Shown here: positions 1 through 9,940 of the stretch, piece by piece
How the letters are laid out: each line of letters starts with the position of its first letter
Numbering within the stretch: position 1 is the stretch's first letter
Source: Epithemia pelagica
Lineage: Eukaryota; Bacillariophyta; Bacillariophyceae; Surirellales; Surirellaceae
Length of the DNA stretch: 64,000 nucleotides
NCBI GenBank assembly: GCA_946965045.2
Contig: OX337230.1
Coordinates: forward strand, 744,001-808,000
Direction of reading: 5' to 3'
The notes under the pieces: model-generated
Told to the model about the DNA's origin: nothing
Seen by the model: the letters and a program-made list of their open reading frames with translations, nothing else
The model's database searches: none
Program-made: the position numbers and the translations under genes

Positions 1-2
1 GG

Positions 3-1148
3 GTCAAGGCAGTTCCGAGGCTGCGAACCGATGTACGAGCCATTGCGGTCATACTAGGTTCAGAGGATCCTCCCAAGGTCCAAGTCAGGTCGGACACCAT
101 CTTTGTTGCATTATTCGGATGTGGCGATGCTTCGGGATGTGGATTCGGGGCAGCCTTCCAACTCCCTCAAAAGAAACTGTCGTATAGAGTGGGAGCATGG
201 GGAAAGGACATCGTGGTAGGTGAATCTTCCAACTGGAAGGAGTTTACCAACTGTGTAGAGTCGCTGGAGGAAGAAGCGTCCTTGGGCCATTTGGACAACA
301 CAGAAGTCTTCTTCTTCACAGACAACTCAACCGTCGAACGTTGTTTCTACAAGGGCTCATCATCAAGTCCAAAACTGCTAGAACTAGTGATCCGTCTACG
401 ACGACTAGAGATGCGCCATGCAATACGGCTGCATATCTCCCACGTATCAGGAAAGAGGATGATCGCTGTGGGAGTGGATGGCATTTCTAGAGGGCAATTG
501 AATGAGGGAGTCATGGCTGGGACTCCCATGTTATCCTATATTCCTCTTCACAAGACCCCATTCCAGATGTCCGAGAATCTGTTCGAATGGGTTCGTTCTT
601 GGTTGGGACCCAAAGCAGAAGCACTAACCCCCATGGACTGGTTCACAACAGGCCACGACATCCGGGGATGGTCCCTCCCAACAGAACATAACAAACTGTC
701 CCTGCCTATCCTTTGGCCAGGACATTTTGTGTGGGCTCCGCCTCCAGGAGCAGCTGATGTGGCTCTCGAGGAATTGAGAAAAGCACGTCACAAAAGACAA
801 TCTTCCATGCATGTTTTTCTTTGTCAACGTCTGCTTACTCCAAAATGGTATAAGCAGTTACACAAGGCATGCGATTTGGTTATGGAGATCCCTGCTGGAA
901 CTTCTTTTTGGCCTGAAGGAAATTATGAACCTCTCATCGTTGGTCTTGTTTTTCCTTTTATTAGGGCACAGCCGTGGCAATTGCGGGGCACCCCAAAAAT
1001 GTTCTCAATGGACCGCCAATTGCGCAAATTGTGGAAAGAAGATCCAGTGGGTGGAAGGGATCTTCTGCGGAAATTTTGCGTTCAGTGTTGGAAAATGCAG
1101 TCCATGTCGAAACGCATGGTGCGCAAGTTGTTATTCTTCGAACGATGA
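3..1148 (+). CDS. Reverse transcriptase/RNase H C-terminal region (partial)
   Basis: The frame is open from base 3, so the reverse transcriptase proper lies upstream of the window. The first visible part is an RNase H fold: a first acidic motif around GCGDASGCGFG, a second in FFTDNSTVE, and the block HVSGKRM followed by VDGISRG, which resembles the GTDGLSRG signature of DIRS-like RNase H domains. Downstream is a conserved Trp/Pro-rich tail (FVWAPPPGAAD, then an ARHKR motif) that I associate with DIRS-like polyproteins of protists; it has no named function. The stop at 1148 lies well inside the next reading frame, which starts at 811 in another frame. The internal ATG at 189 is not the true start. 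Confidence 0.75.
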   Translation, partial: VKAVPRLRTDVRAIAVILGSEDPPKVQVRSDTIFVALFGCGDASGCGFGAAFQLPQKKLSYRVGAWGKDIVVGESSNWKEFTNCVESLEEEASLGHLDNTEVFFFTDNSTVERCFYKGSSSSPKLLELVIRLRRLEMRHAIRLHISHVSGKRMIAVGVDGISRGQLNEGVMAGTPMLSYIPLHKTPFQMSENLFEWVRSWLGPKAEALTPMDWFTTGHDIRGWSLPTEHNKLSLPILWPGHFVWAPPPGAADVALEELRKARHKRQSSMHVFLCQRLLTPKWYKQLHKACDLVMEIPAGTSFWPEGNYEPLIVGLVFPFIRAQPWQLRGTPKMFSMDRQLRKLWKEDPVGGRDLLRKFCVQCWKMQSMSKRMVRKLLFFER

Positions 1149-2535
1149 GGGTCGGTTCTTTGTGGCTTCCAGGAACTTGATGGTGGAAGAGTCGGACGCG
1201 GACCGGATCGTAGCAGCCACTTGGAGAGCGCGTACAAAGGACCGACGAGAAGATTATAGTCATGCACGAGCGGGTGATCACTTGATGACCCCTTTCGAGT
1301 GTGATTGGTGCATCTTTCGAAAGTTGAGAGGTGAGGAACCGGACCCGAAAAGCGTGCAAGACAAGTACTTGATGGTGTGTGTGAGACGCATGAATCTCGA
1401 TGCATTTTGGAGTCGGGCAACAAGCACGGTTGCGCAAAACACTAGAAATGCTAAAAAGATGATTGAGAAGTCAATGAAAGTGGGAATCCCTTATGGACCG
1501 TTCATGAGCCATGGCCCGTTCCCGAGTTACGATCATTGTGGGTACCAAGTGGCATATTTGATGTTGGACAGTTCGTTGGACGAAGGAAAGTATCATACGG
1601 ATAGAAAGCAATTTGACACCATCCGGAAATTTCGATCGGTGTACTCCAATCACGTGAGAGCAACACCGGCCACTTTGGTTGATAATCGACCCCTGGTTTT
1701 GACGGACAATAATGGGAAAGCATTCTCTCGGTTGGGCCAAGACGAGAGCGGATCATTATGGTTTTCAAGATTTGTTGAAGGTTGTCGCCGACGGATGGGC
1801 CAAGACTGGCGCCCGGACCAAGCAATATCTAGCGAGTTGGTTGTTGCGTTGCTGGGTTCCTTGGAAGAAGAATTGAGGCACGCAAACAATGTGACGGACC
1901 CATTTGTGACGGTTATGGCGGGAACCTTTTATGCTGTGTCTTTCGCTTTGTCCTTGAGAGGGCCGGAAGGGCTGCTCCTTGATTTAGGAGCCATGACTCG
2001 ATATGCAGATCTTTACAAGGACCGGGATTGCGTGGTGGTTTGTCTTTGGGGCCAATTCAAAGGCGAGCATTCTGAACGGGCTCATCTCCTCCCCTGCTGC
2101 AATGTAACAGGGAGTGGAATCAAAGTTCGCCAATGGTTGAACAGAGCAATGGTCTTGTCTCGGGACATTGGACGAACGACTGGGCCGTTGATGATGGATC
2201 GAAAGGGTGTACCCATCGCGCCACGAATGCTGGATGACATCCTGCATCGACATTTGTGCAAACTTTTCGACAACGATAAAAACCTTTTTCCTCTGACTGT
2301 CATCAAAGGGGAAGAGGACATCGTCACAAAATACTTTGTGTTCCGATCTTTCAGACGGGGTTCGAATACAAGAGCAAAAGAGGTGGGCGTCGAGCAGCCA
2401 GACCTTGAAACTGTCAACCGATGGAGAATAAAGGAGAGAGCAGGAGCCAATAAACCAGGCGGGGCCATTGACCACATGTATGCAGACCTGTCGATGCTTG
2501 TGGGGCCGTTTCTCCGGTACAGTTCTGCAATGTGA
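811..2535 (+). CDS. Tyrosine recombinase of the DIRS/Ngaro-type element
   Basis: A 574-residue frame overlaps the RNase H frame by 338 nt. Its first ~120 residues are mostly the alternative reading of upstream codons and may not all be translated. A Cys-rich block (KCSPCRNAWCASCY, then GDHLMTPFECDWCIF) precedes the catalytic region. The recombinase part shows a first Arg in FALSLRGPEG, a second box RSFRRGSNTRA in which Arg replaces the usual first His, and a C-terminal Tyr (HMYADL or the following RYSS). The family cuts and rejoins DNA through a phosphotyrosine bond and integrates the circular cDNA. The frame is intact. Which Tyr is the nucleophile is uncertain. Confidence 0.7.
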   Translation: MFFFVNVCLLQNGISSYTRHAIWLWRSLLELLFGLKEIMNLSSLVLFFLLLGHSRGNCGAPQKCSQWTANCANCGKKIQWVEGIFCGNFAFSVGKCSPCRNAWCASCYSSNDEGRFFVASRNLMVEESDADRIVAATWRARTKDRREDYSHARAGDHLMTPFECDWCIFRKLRGEEPDPKSVQDKYLMVCVRRMNLDAFWSRATSTVAQNTRNAKKMIEKSMKVGIPYGPFMSHGPFPSYDHCGYQVAYLMLDSSLDEGKYHTDRKQFDTIRKFRSVYSNHVRATPATLVDNRPLVLTDNNGKAFSRLGQDESGSLWFSRFVEGCRRRMGQDWRPDQAISSELVVALLGSLEEELRHANNVTDPFVTVMAGTFYAVSFALSLRGPEGLLLDLGAMTRYADLYKDRDCVVVCLWGQFKGEHSERAHLLPCCNVTGSGIKVRQWLNRAMVLSRDIGRTTGPLMMDRKGVPIAPRMLDDILHRHLCKLFDNDKNLFPLTVIKGEEDIVTKYFVFRSFRRGSNTRAKEVGVEQPDLETVNRWRIKERAGANKPGGAIDHMYADLSMLVGPFLRYSSAM

Positions 2536-2563
2536 CGACCAAACCAAGATTCTCGGTGGAGGG

Positions 2564-2983
2564 GGTTTCTGGAACTGGCAAGTTGCGTTGAGGCTGACAT
2601 GGCAAGGCCTCTTCGCTTCTTGTCCATTAGAGAGAGAGTTTGAGCCGATTGCGTCCCCTGTCCGTTTCCGCCTTTGCGATTGCATGGTGCAACCTGATCG
2701 CGTTGGTGGGCCACAAGCGGATCCAACAGGAGTCTTGATTTGGGTCTTTCTTTTTGTTCTTTTGGGCCGGTTCCCCTGTCTGAGCATTATGCCAGATCGG
2801 ACCCTGAGTGGTGAAGGATTACCCTTCCCCCCACAACACAACCTAAACTAGAGTTTACGGTTGCGAGAATCTAATGAGATAAGTTTATGATTTGATTCTG
2901 CTGTTTGTCTTTGTGTTTGCGCGAGAGAAAGGGATCCTGAGGTTGGATGGCGACATGGTGGGTGCTGAGCAGGGTTTGCGAGT
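2564..2983 (+). repeat. Split direct repeat B1
   Basis: A 420-bp copy of 3522-3941 at an offset of 958 bp. The only difference I see is T at 2862 versus G at 3820. It begins 28 nt after the recombinase stop codon. Confidence 0.9.
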
Positions 2984-3521
2984 GCCCTCAATGTACACCC
3001 AAGTTAAGATGGGACCAAGGAACATGGTCAGGCCACGTCATGAAGTCTGAGCATTGGCGTTGGAGTGCAAGTCGGGCGGTCCACCCAAAAGAAGAGCCGG
3101 CCTCGCTGTCACACAAAGAATGAGGCAGAACGGGCGCGCAACTCGGAAGAGGAAATTCCAAAAAGAACATGTGCATCCCATCTACTGCGACAAAGCCTCT
3201 TCCATTCCATATCTCAAAGTGGACTGCCTCCAAATAGAGGATCGTCCGATTCAAGAGGCATGGGCACTCTTGAATCAAACAACAATGCGCCAACAATGGA
3301 TCCCTAATGGAGCGCGACATGCGATCCATGACAAACAAGCAAAGACGCAGCAAACAAAACAAGAGGGACACGGAGAGCTCACTCTTTGGGTTTTCTACGG
3401 TTCGTCGGCGAAGGTCTGATCCCCTTTGGCGCCGTTCTTGATTTCTAAAGAGTTGAAACTCCAACTTTCGTGGGTACGGATAGTACCCATTTCTTCTTTT
3501 TTTTCCCTCCCTTCCCACCCT
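2984..3521 (+). repeat. Probable A2 segment between the B repeats
   Basis: 538 bp between B1 and B2 with no convincing gene; the short frames on both strands look accidental. By the Ngaro/PAT scheme it should duplicate the element's 5' end (A1), which lies outside the window. A T-rich stretch (3496-3512) lies near its right edge. Confidence 0.5.
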
Positions 3522-3941
3522 GGTTTCTGGAACTGGCAAGTTGCGTTGAGGCTGACATGGCAAGGCCTCTTCGCTTCTTGTCCATTAGAGAGAGAGTTTG
3601 AGCCGATTGCGTCCCCTGTCCGTTTCCGCCTTTGCGATTGCATGGTGCAACCTGATCGCGTTGGTGGGCCACAAGCGGATCCAACAGGAGTCTTGATTTG
3701 GGTCTTTCTTTTTGTTCTTTTGGGCCGGTTCCCCTGTCTGAGCATTATGCCAGATCGGACCCTGAGTGGTGAAGGATTACCCTTCCCCCCACAACACAAC
3801 CTAAACTAGAGTTTACGGTGGCGAGAATCTAATGAGATAAGTTTATGATTTGATTCTGCTGTTTGTCTTTGTGTTTGCGCGAGAGAAAGGGATCCTGAGG
3901 TTGGATGGCGACATGGTGGGTGCTGAGCAGGGTTTGCGAGT
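3522..3941 (+). repeat. Split direct repeat B2 (element right end)
   Basis: Second copy of the 420-bp B repeat, 419/420 identical by eye. Sequence after 3941 no longer matches B1, which sets the probable right end of the retrotransposon. Confidence 0.85.
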
Positions 3942-4077
3942 TCCCGTGGGCAACAGCAAAAACGTGAACATTATTATTGCCCCAGCTGCGATAAAGATTG
4001 TACAAGAAGTACTCTACCGAGTCATGACTCCTGACTCCTGACTGCTGCTAGGACTGGACTACTCTCGATAATCTACT

Positions 4078-4333
4078 CTAGTGCCTCCTAGGGGGAAGTG
4101 CCCAGGACGCCTAGTTTGTGCCCCTTTGGCACAAACTTTAGCTACATGTAACTTCATCAAAAATGGTCGTATGACCACATGCTGGTGCTCAATCTTGAGC
4201 CCAAAAGGGTCTTCTTTCGAGCGCCAACCACCCCCCGGCCCCAATCCTAGTAGGTATGGATCTAGAAATCGATTTCCGAGAACCATTTTTGTCGCTTGGC
4301 ACAGTTTGGCACAGTTTGGCACAGTTTGGCACA
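4078..4333 (+). repeat. Dispersed inverted repeat, left arm
   Basis: About 255 bp that recur in reverse complement at 9465-9733 with few differences. The arm starts CTAGTGCCTC, contains a hairpin at 4114-4136 (9-bp stem GTTTGTGCC, 5-base loop), and ends in about four tandem copies of a 10-bp unit (TTTGGCACAG). It has no coding potential. It is either one MITE-like family inserted twice or the ends of a 5.7-kb element. Confidence 0.8.
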
Positions 4334-4425
4334 CTTGTTTTCATGGCATTGCATTGCCAAATGGCATCTGTTGATTGTACAAATAGATAGGAAACAGTAA
4401 TAACATGAATAGAGAGCTATAGAGT

Positions 4426-4959
4426 TCATTGTGTGCGCTGTTCGATGATGTTGAAATGAAACTCGGGAGCATCTTGTTGCGTCTCCGCAAACTCAAAGGA
4501 AAGGTTGCTTTCCACTCCAACTGAGCTGGCAAAGCTCTTGCGATGGGAGCACGGCTCGATTGCTTCAAAATCCATGCAGGAGTTGTTTTCTTTGTTGTTG
4601 TTTTGTGCTGGGCTCGGTTCTCCACCCATTGATTCATCACTTTCAGGAGACAGAACTTGGACGACCTCCATTTTTCCAAATGAAACTCGTCCACGAGGAG
4701 TCTTCACTTCCACATTGCCCACATTGCCTTCTTTGTTCACAACAGTCATCTTCTTCTCATCAACTCCTTTGTTTGTCTTCTTCTGTTTCTTCTTTGTCTT
4801 CTTCTTCACGATGACAACAGGTGCAGGCTTGGAGGGAGCTGCCATGGAGCCACCATCGTACCGGTCGGCCAAGCCCACAGAGGACGATGACATCTGCATC
4901 TGCTGAAGCTTGCTCTTGTTGCGCAAGCTGATGCGCCTACCATTGATCATCTCGGACAT
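4426..4959 (-). CDS. Small hypothetical protein with an RVSF (PP1-docking-like) motif
   Basis: A 177-residue protein starting MSEMINGRRISLRNKSK; the ATG at 4959 is the first in the frame. I do not recognise the family. It has no membrane segment. Residues ~50-75 are Lys-rich (VIVKKKTKKKQKK) and could be a nuclear signal. The motif TPRGRVSFGK contains RVSF, matching the RVxF consensus by which regulatory subunits dock on protein phosphatase 1. Several SP/TP sites (VLSPESDE) could be phosphorylated. A role as a nuclear phosphatase regulator is inference only. The gene lies between the arms of the 4078/9733 inverted repeat, so it could belong to a mobile unit. Confidence 0.5.
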   Translation of the reverse strand: MSEMINGRRISLRNKSKLQQMQMSSSSVGLADRYDGGSMAAPSKPAPVVIVKKKTKKKQKKTNKGVDEKKMTVVNKEGNVGNVEVKTPRGRVSFGKMEVVQVLSPESDESMGGEPSPAQNNNKENNSCMDFEAIEPCSHRKSFASSVGVESNLSFEFAETQQDAPEFHFNIIEQRTQ

Positions 4960-5599
4960 TGTTGATTGTTGATCTTTGTGCACGGGCTGATTGTCATGTT
5001 TGGAGAAGCGGCGGACAAGTGATCAACAGTCACGAGTTCTCAAAAAAGTGTGACACATGAACGCGCACCACGCCTGTCGGAAGCAGATTATGGCGCAAGA
5101 CACAAAACACAAGGCGATATGACAAATGACAATCAAACAAACCACTTAGCCATCACAACTCATTCTCATTCTCGTATTTTGCATTTCGCCAGCTCTTCGT
5201 GTTCTCGTGTAAGTTCTTCTTGGAGCTATATAGAGAGAAGAAGATTAGTAGACAAGCAACTGCAGTTCCACTCACCCTCTTTTCTCTCCAGTTCTAACAA
5301 TGCAGACACCCAAGGAAGTCAATACTCTCCCCAAGCAATTCACAACTTGACGTGATGTTGGACAGAACCTCCCATGCCAGGGGTTCTCTGTTTCCATCTT
5401 CGGAGATTCTGGGGTGAACATTCATATTAAGCCCGGCCATCAAGACGACGGGTACGATGGGCGCCTCATCGTTGATCGTGGCGTTGTGCTTGTTCAACGC
5501 TCCTACTCGTCCGACACAAACAACAATGCAATCTCCATTCGTGGCTTTGCTCGTGGAAAGGACGACGATCACTTTCCCGAGCTTATCATCCCCATCACA

Positions 5600-8500
5600 T
5601 CAATTGCAAATGCGCTCAAATCCACCCTCGTGTCGTCGCCGAGTGGATCCACGGTAAAGGGCAAGATTGTGATCAAGACAACGCATTCGTTGAATACGTT
5701 GATTACAATGGAGCCGATGACCATCACAATCAAAATGCTGGTTGTGGACGTCAATGACGTTGGAACAACCAAAGTACTTCGAGAGGCAGCTTGGGCGTGG
5801 GACGCGTCTCTCCCGAATGTTGCCGTGTTCATCCGGGAAACGTGCCACATACGGACGACCAGGCACTGTGCTTCCTGCATTTTTCGACATCAAAAACAAG
5901 AGCACTTTTGTTGCATTATATTTATATCCAATTGCACGCAGCTCCACGTTGGTGGCTGGAGCTGTGCAACCCAAAACCAAGTAGGAGCCTGAAGGATACT
6001 CCTTCATTTCCTGGACAAGCTCGTCATGAGGAAAGAATCCACTGTTTGTCTTGATTGAGCAAACAACTTCCGGAGAATTGTGGTTGTTGCCTTTGGCTTT
6101 GTCGACCTCGAGCGAGTAGTTTCGTGGATCCGACGGCACTGGAATCTTGGGCTGGCTCCACAAGCACTTGAGTGCTTCCACCATTCGGACTGATCCAAAC
6201 CAGGAGTCCGCACAGACGATGTAGCGGTCTCCTCCACCCAGTGCCTGATTTTCCGATCCTTCAATCAACCGGAGCGTGGTCGCCGCCGTGACTGAGCCAG
6301 CTTCCGAAGTGAACTTGAGCTTCCTCATTGGATCCTTACCTTCTTGAATCTCAAGAAAGGTAAGGCATCCAATCTCTGCATCTGCGACCGCCTGTGAAAG
6401 ACAGCAGTGAGAATACCTTCGGAGAAGCTGTATCATTGTACAACAAGAGTACACTTAACTTCAGTTCTGTCCCAAGCGGTTTTGGTTTCCGCAGGACAAA
6501 TGTGATGTGAGGAAGACTTGAGGAAGGAGTGGTGCGAGGCTGGAAGGCACTCATGCACTCGTCCACAACTTTCCTGGCAGAAGCTTCAACCGTCGAACGA
6601 CGGTTTTCATTGAAACCATCAATCGACGAGCAAATTGGGTTCCATTTGTCATCTTCAACGGTCCCAGCGAATGCATGGTGCACATGGGCCTTTATCTGTT
6701 TGAACCGATCTTGGGACATCACTCCCATCGCGTTGTCTCCTGTACTCCCAAGGTTGATGCTGGGAGCAAACTGGCGAGGAGAAGGGTTGTCAAACAGATT
6801 CTTCCCGCTCTGGTTTGCGGGGCAAGAACCAATCATGATGCCCCAGACTTTCCACCACTCACTCGGAGAGACAAGACAAACCTTTCGCTTCTTGCGGTTT
6901 TTGTTATTATTCTTATCTATGTGGACGTTGAGATTGTTAAGTTGCTTCTTCCACTTTCCTGCAAAACACACAACAAGAACAAAAGTGAGTCCACTTTGTC
7001 ATAACAACGGATCAAACAATCAACCAGGTGGACTTACCGGGCCACACATGCATGAGCAACCTCATGTATGGAAAGTCGTAAGACTCCGGAGGTGCCAGAA
7101 CATTTTGGCTCTCGAATGACTTTTCAAAGTCAAAGCCAATGATCCCTGTCGTATCTTTGGGAGGCACTGGGTCGTCAGGCTCCGAGTCGCCCATAATCTT
7201 CCATGAGAAAACACGGTCGTCATGGAGCTTTTGAAGCGATGTTCCTGGAATTCCAGGTTTGGCAAACTCTTTTCCATCAAAGAGAACAGTCCACAGTTTG
7301 CGCCTGGTCTCGTTGCCTTCTTCACCCGGAAGAATCTGCCCGACCACCGTGCCAAATTGAGGATCGATGCGCTTGTTTTCGCGAACGCGATCTCCAATCG
7401 CAATGCCGGTGCGTGAGGGCTGGACTTCGACAGTCCATCCACTTTCGATCAAATCCTCACGTCGCTTCTCGTACATTTCGCGCCTTTGCTCGTAGCCGTT
7501 TGCTCGCTCCATCTCTATCTCACATGCAAGCGCAGCCGCGTTTGGGTCGAGGACATTGTCGTCCTCAGGGAGAGCGAAGTTGTTTAGTACATCTTCGCTC
7601 TCTTCGGCAACGTTGATCGACCCGCCGTTGTCTTCTTCCAGCAATTCGTGCTGGTTTGCAGTGCCGTTGTCCCCAGCGTCGTCGTCACTACTATCATCGA
7701 TGAGCACTTCATTGCGAAGCTGCTCATGATCGTCCTCGTAATCGTCTTGGTGGATCAATGGAGCCTCGTCATCCGATTCGACGACATACTCCTGATGCCT
7801 GTGCTTATCAACCAACAGATGAACCTCCACTGTTGGTGAAGTGACGTTGTTGTTGTTACGACGAAGCATTGTTGGTGGTGGCGGGGTGGATACCTCCGGC
7901 TCTTCACTCTCTTCTCGCTCATCTTCATTGGTTGCGGTTGTTGTGACGTTGGTGGTTGCATCAGTCCTCGTCTCAACCCCATTCATTTGAATCGCGTTGT
8001 TGTTGTTGTTGGCGGTGGTGACATCATTGCGGCTGTTGTTGTGGGTGATGTTGCTGTGGGCGGTGGTGGCGACATTGCCGTTGTTGTTGTTTGCCGTGGT
8101 GGTGATGGTGTTTGCCATGTTGTTGTTGTTGTTGATCATGTTGGTGGCAGTGTTGTTGTTGTTGGCAGTGGTGGTGGCATTGCGGTTGGAGGTGGTGATG
8201 GCGGTGTTGTTGGCGGTGATGACATTGTGGTTGGTGTTGTTGTTGTTGGTGGTGGTGGTCGTGGTCGTGGTGGTGTTGTTGTTGGTGGTGGTAGTCGCGA
8301 CACTGTGGTTGGCGGTGGTGACATTACGGTTGACGTTGTTGTTGTGGGTGGTGGTGGTGGTGGTGACATTGCGGTTGGCGGTGGTGATATTGTGGTTGGC
8401 GGTGTTGTTGTTGTTGGTGGTGGTGGTGTCGTTGGTGGTGGTGACATTGCGGTTGGCAGTGTTATTGTTGTGGGTGGTGGTGGTGGTAGTGGTGACGTTG

Positions 8501-8656
8501 TTGTTGTTTGTGTTGTTTGTGTTGTTGTTGATGATGGTGGTGACGTTGTTGTTGGTAGTGTTGGTGACATGATTGCGGGTGGTGTTGGTGACATTGCGGG
8601 TGGCAGTGTTGTTGGCAGCGTTGTTGTTGGCAGTGTTGGTGACATTGCGGTTGTTG

Positions 8657-8707
<51 letters not shown>

Positions 8708-8997
8708 GTGATGGTGGTGGTGACGTTGTTGTTCGGGGTGGTCATATTGTTTACAGTGTTGTTGGTGTTGCTGCTGGTGCGCTCCTGTTCTCCAGGAAAT
8801 GACTCGTCCAAATAGGGCCAACGAAGTTGCTGAGACGATTTGGTCTCGCGTCGTCCAGTCCTGATTCCAGTGGTTTTATCCACAAACTCAACCTCCCAAT
8901 GATGCTTTTCCGTAGGTCCGAAAATAATCACAGGAACATTCCCGCGCTTCACAAACACCTTGGATCCAGTGGTAAGACGTTTCGACGACGGTGCCAT
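5600..8997 (-). CDS. PiggyBac-like (DDE_Tnp_1_7) transposase or derivative, three exons
   Basis: Exons 8997-7038, 6958-6453 and 6391-5600 keep frame (about 1085 residues). Donor at 7037 (GTAAGT), acceptor at 6959; the second intron is 61 nt. ATG 8997 gives MAPSSKRLTTGSKVFV. The N-terminus holds two small beta-rich segments (around GSKVFVKRGNVPVIIFGP and later IAIGDRVRENKR) split by a long Asn/Thr-rich low-complexity stretch. The transposase core follows: WWKVWGIMI, KPKPLGTELKLS, VADAEIGCLTFLEIQEGK, VCADSWFGS (a catalytic Asp), NATKVLLF, and SNVIDVHNQ (the usual last Asp region). After that the similarity stops and a stop follows about 45 codons later, so the C-terminus is probably lost, frameshifted or on an exon I missed. 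Active transposase or domesticated gene cannot be decided. Confidence 0.65.
7980..8790. repeat. Low-complexity (GTT/GTG)n tract with a (GCT)n microsatellite
   Basis: About 800 bp of imperfect GTT, GTG and GGT triplets with a run of about 13 GCT units near 8664-8703. On the minus strand it encodes the Asn/Thr/Ser-rich part of the piggyBac-like protein. On the plus strand it gives a spurious Val/Gly frame. Confidence 0.9.
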
Positions 8998-9464
8998 GAT
9001 GGATGACTCTTCTCTCTCTTTTCTCTCGCTCTTGCTCTCTCCGAACTCTGAACAACAAACTTGAACGATTTCAATCTCGCTCTCTGGTTTATTGTGGCAT
9101 CCTCTGTGTTGTCGTTCGCCATACTTCAGCATCGTCCTTTCCCCGGGAACGTCGTTTTCGAATCCCCTTGGTCCCTATAGGGAATGGATCATTCAAACAT
9201 TGCTTGTTGGTTGTCGGCTTTCTTGTGTGCTTCTGTATGTGTCATCCAAAAATCTTCTGCTTCCGAGTTTCCCCCATGCGCCAAAAAAAGGCCGATGTGC
9301 GCGCAAATAACGTCACGAGTGCAACAACGTACCGTATTTCATGGCCAACGGACATCAACGGCCTCATGGATCGTGGGAACCTCATCCTTCCAGTCTTACA
9401 AAGTTCCCAACTACCAACAGACATGATCCGTCGAGTAGAAATAAGCTAGTCAAGAGATGATCCC

Positions 9465-9733
9465 AACTGTGCCAAACTGTGCCAAACTGTGCCAAACTGT
9501 GCCAAACTGTGCCACGCGACAAAAATGGTTCTCGGAAATCGATTTCTAGATCCATACCCACTAGGATTGGGGCCGGGGGGTGGTTGGCGCTCGAAAGAAG
9601 ACCCTTTTGGGCTCAAGATTGAGCACCAGCATGTGGTCATACGACCATTTTTGATGAAGTTACATGTAGCTAAAGTTTGTGCCAAAGGGGCACAAACTAG
9701 GCGTCCTGGGCACCTCCAGCTACGAGGCACTAG
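9465..9733 (-). repeat. Dispersed inverted repeat, right arm
   Basis: Reverse complement of the repeat at 4078-4333, with five rather than about four copies of the 10-bp unit. Its outer end (GAGGCACTAG) mirrors the outer end of the left arm. Confidence 0.8.
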
Positions 9734-9940
9734 TGTATAATACGATCTATACTCCGAGGCCAACTTTATCATTTACTCCTACAATACTCCTATCACATGA
9801 CATTTACTCCTATGATCGACCCAAACACAAAAATGACAAAAGCGTCAAGCACAATTCAAAAAAGCATCACCAAAGTAGTCCGACAGAACGACTACAAGTA
9901 CAATGCTCGCATTAGGAATGATAATGATTGGACATGACGC

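Larger units (their letters stand above)
1..3941 (+). mobile_element. Tyrosine-recombinase (DIRS/Ngaro/PAT-type) retrotransposon, 5' part outside the window
   Basis: The segment contains, in order, the RNase H end of a reverse transcriptase, a tyrosine recombinase, and a repeat block B1 (2564-2983), spacer (2984-3521), B2 (3522-3941). The two B copies differ at one visible base in 420. In Ngaro/PAT elements the order A1-genes-B1-A2-B2 (split direct repeats) replaces LTRs, and a tyrosine recombinase replaces the integrase. The layout fits that scheme, with A1 lying upstream of the window. The right edge is set at 3941, where the B copies stop matching. Near-identical repeats and open reading frames suggest a recent insertion. 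A1 cannot be seen, so the A2 assignment is inferred. Confidence 0.8.

Noticed and set aside
1984-2841. 285-codon minus-strand frame
   Set aside because: Antisense of the tyrosine recombinase and the B1 repeat.
5414-5992. 192-codon plus-strand frame
   Set aside because: Mostly antisense of the piggyBac-like third exon; no domain.
6392-6416. 25-nt intron in the piggyBac-like gene
   Set aside because: It would keep frame, but a 61-nt intron (6392-6452) gives better agreement with the transposase motif and a normal length.
7987-8802. 271-codon Val/Gly-rich plus-strand frame
   Set aside because: It is the antisense reading of the (GTT/GTG)n tract that encodes the Asn/Thr-rich part of the piggyBac-like protein.
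4078-9733. Inverted repeats as piggyBac termini
   Set aside because: No TTAA target sites at the outer edges and the arms are far from the transposase gene ends; kept only as an open inverted-repeat observation.
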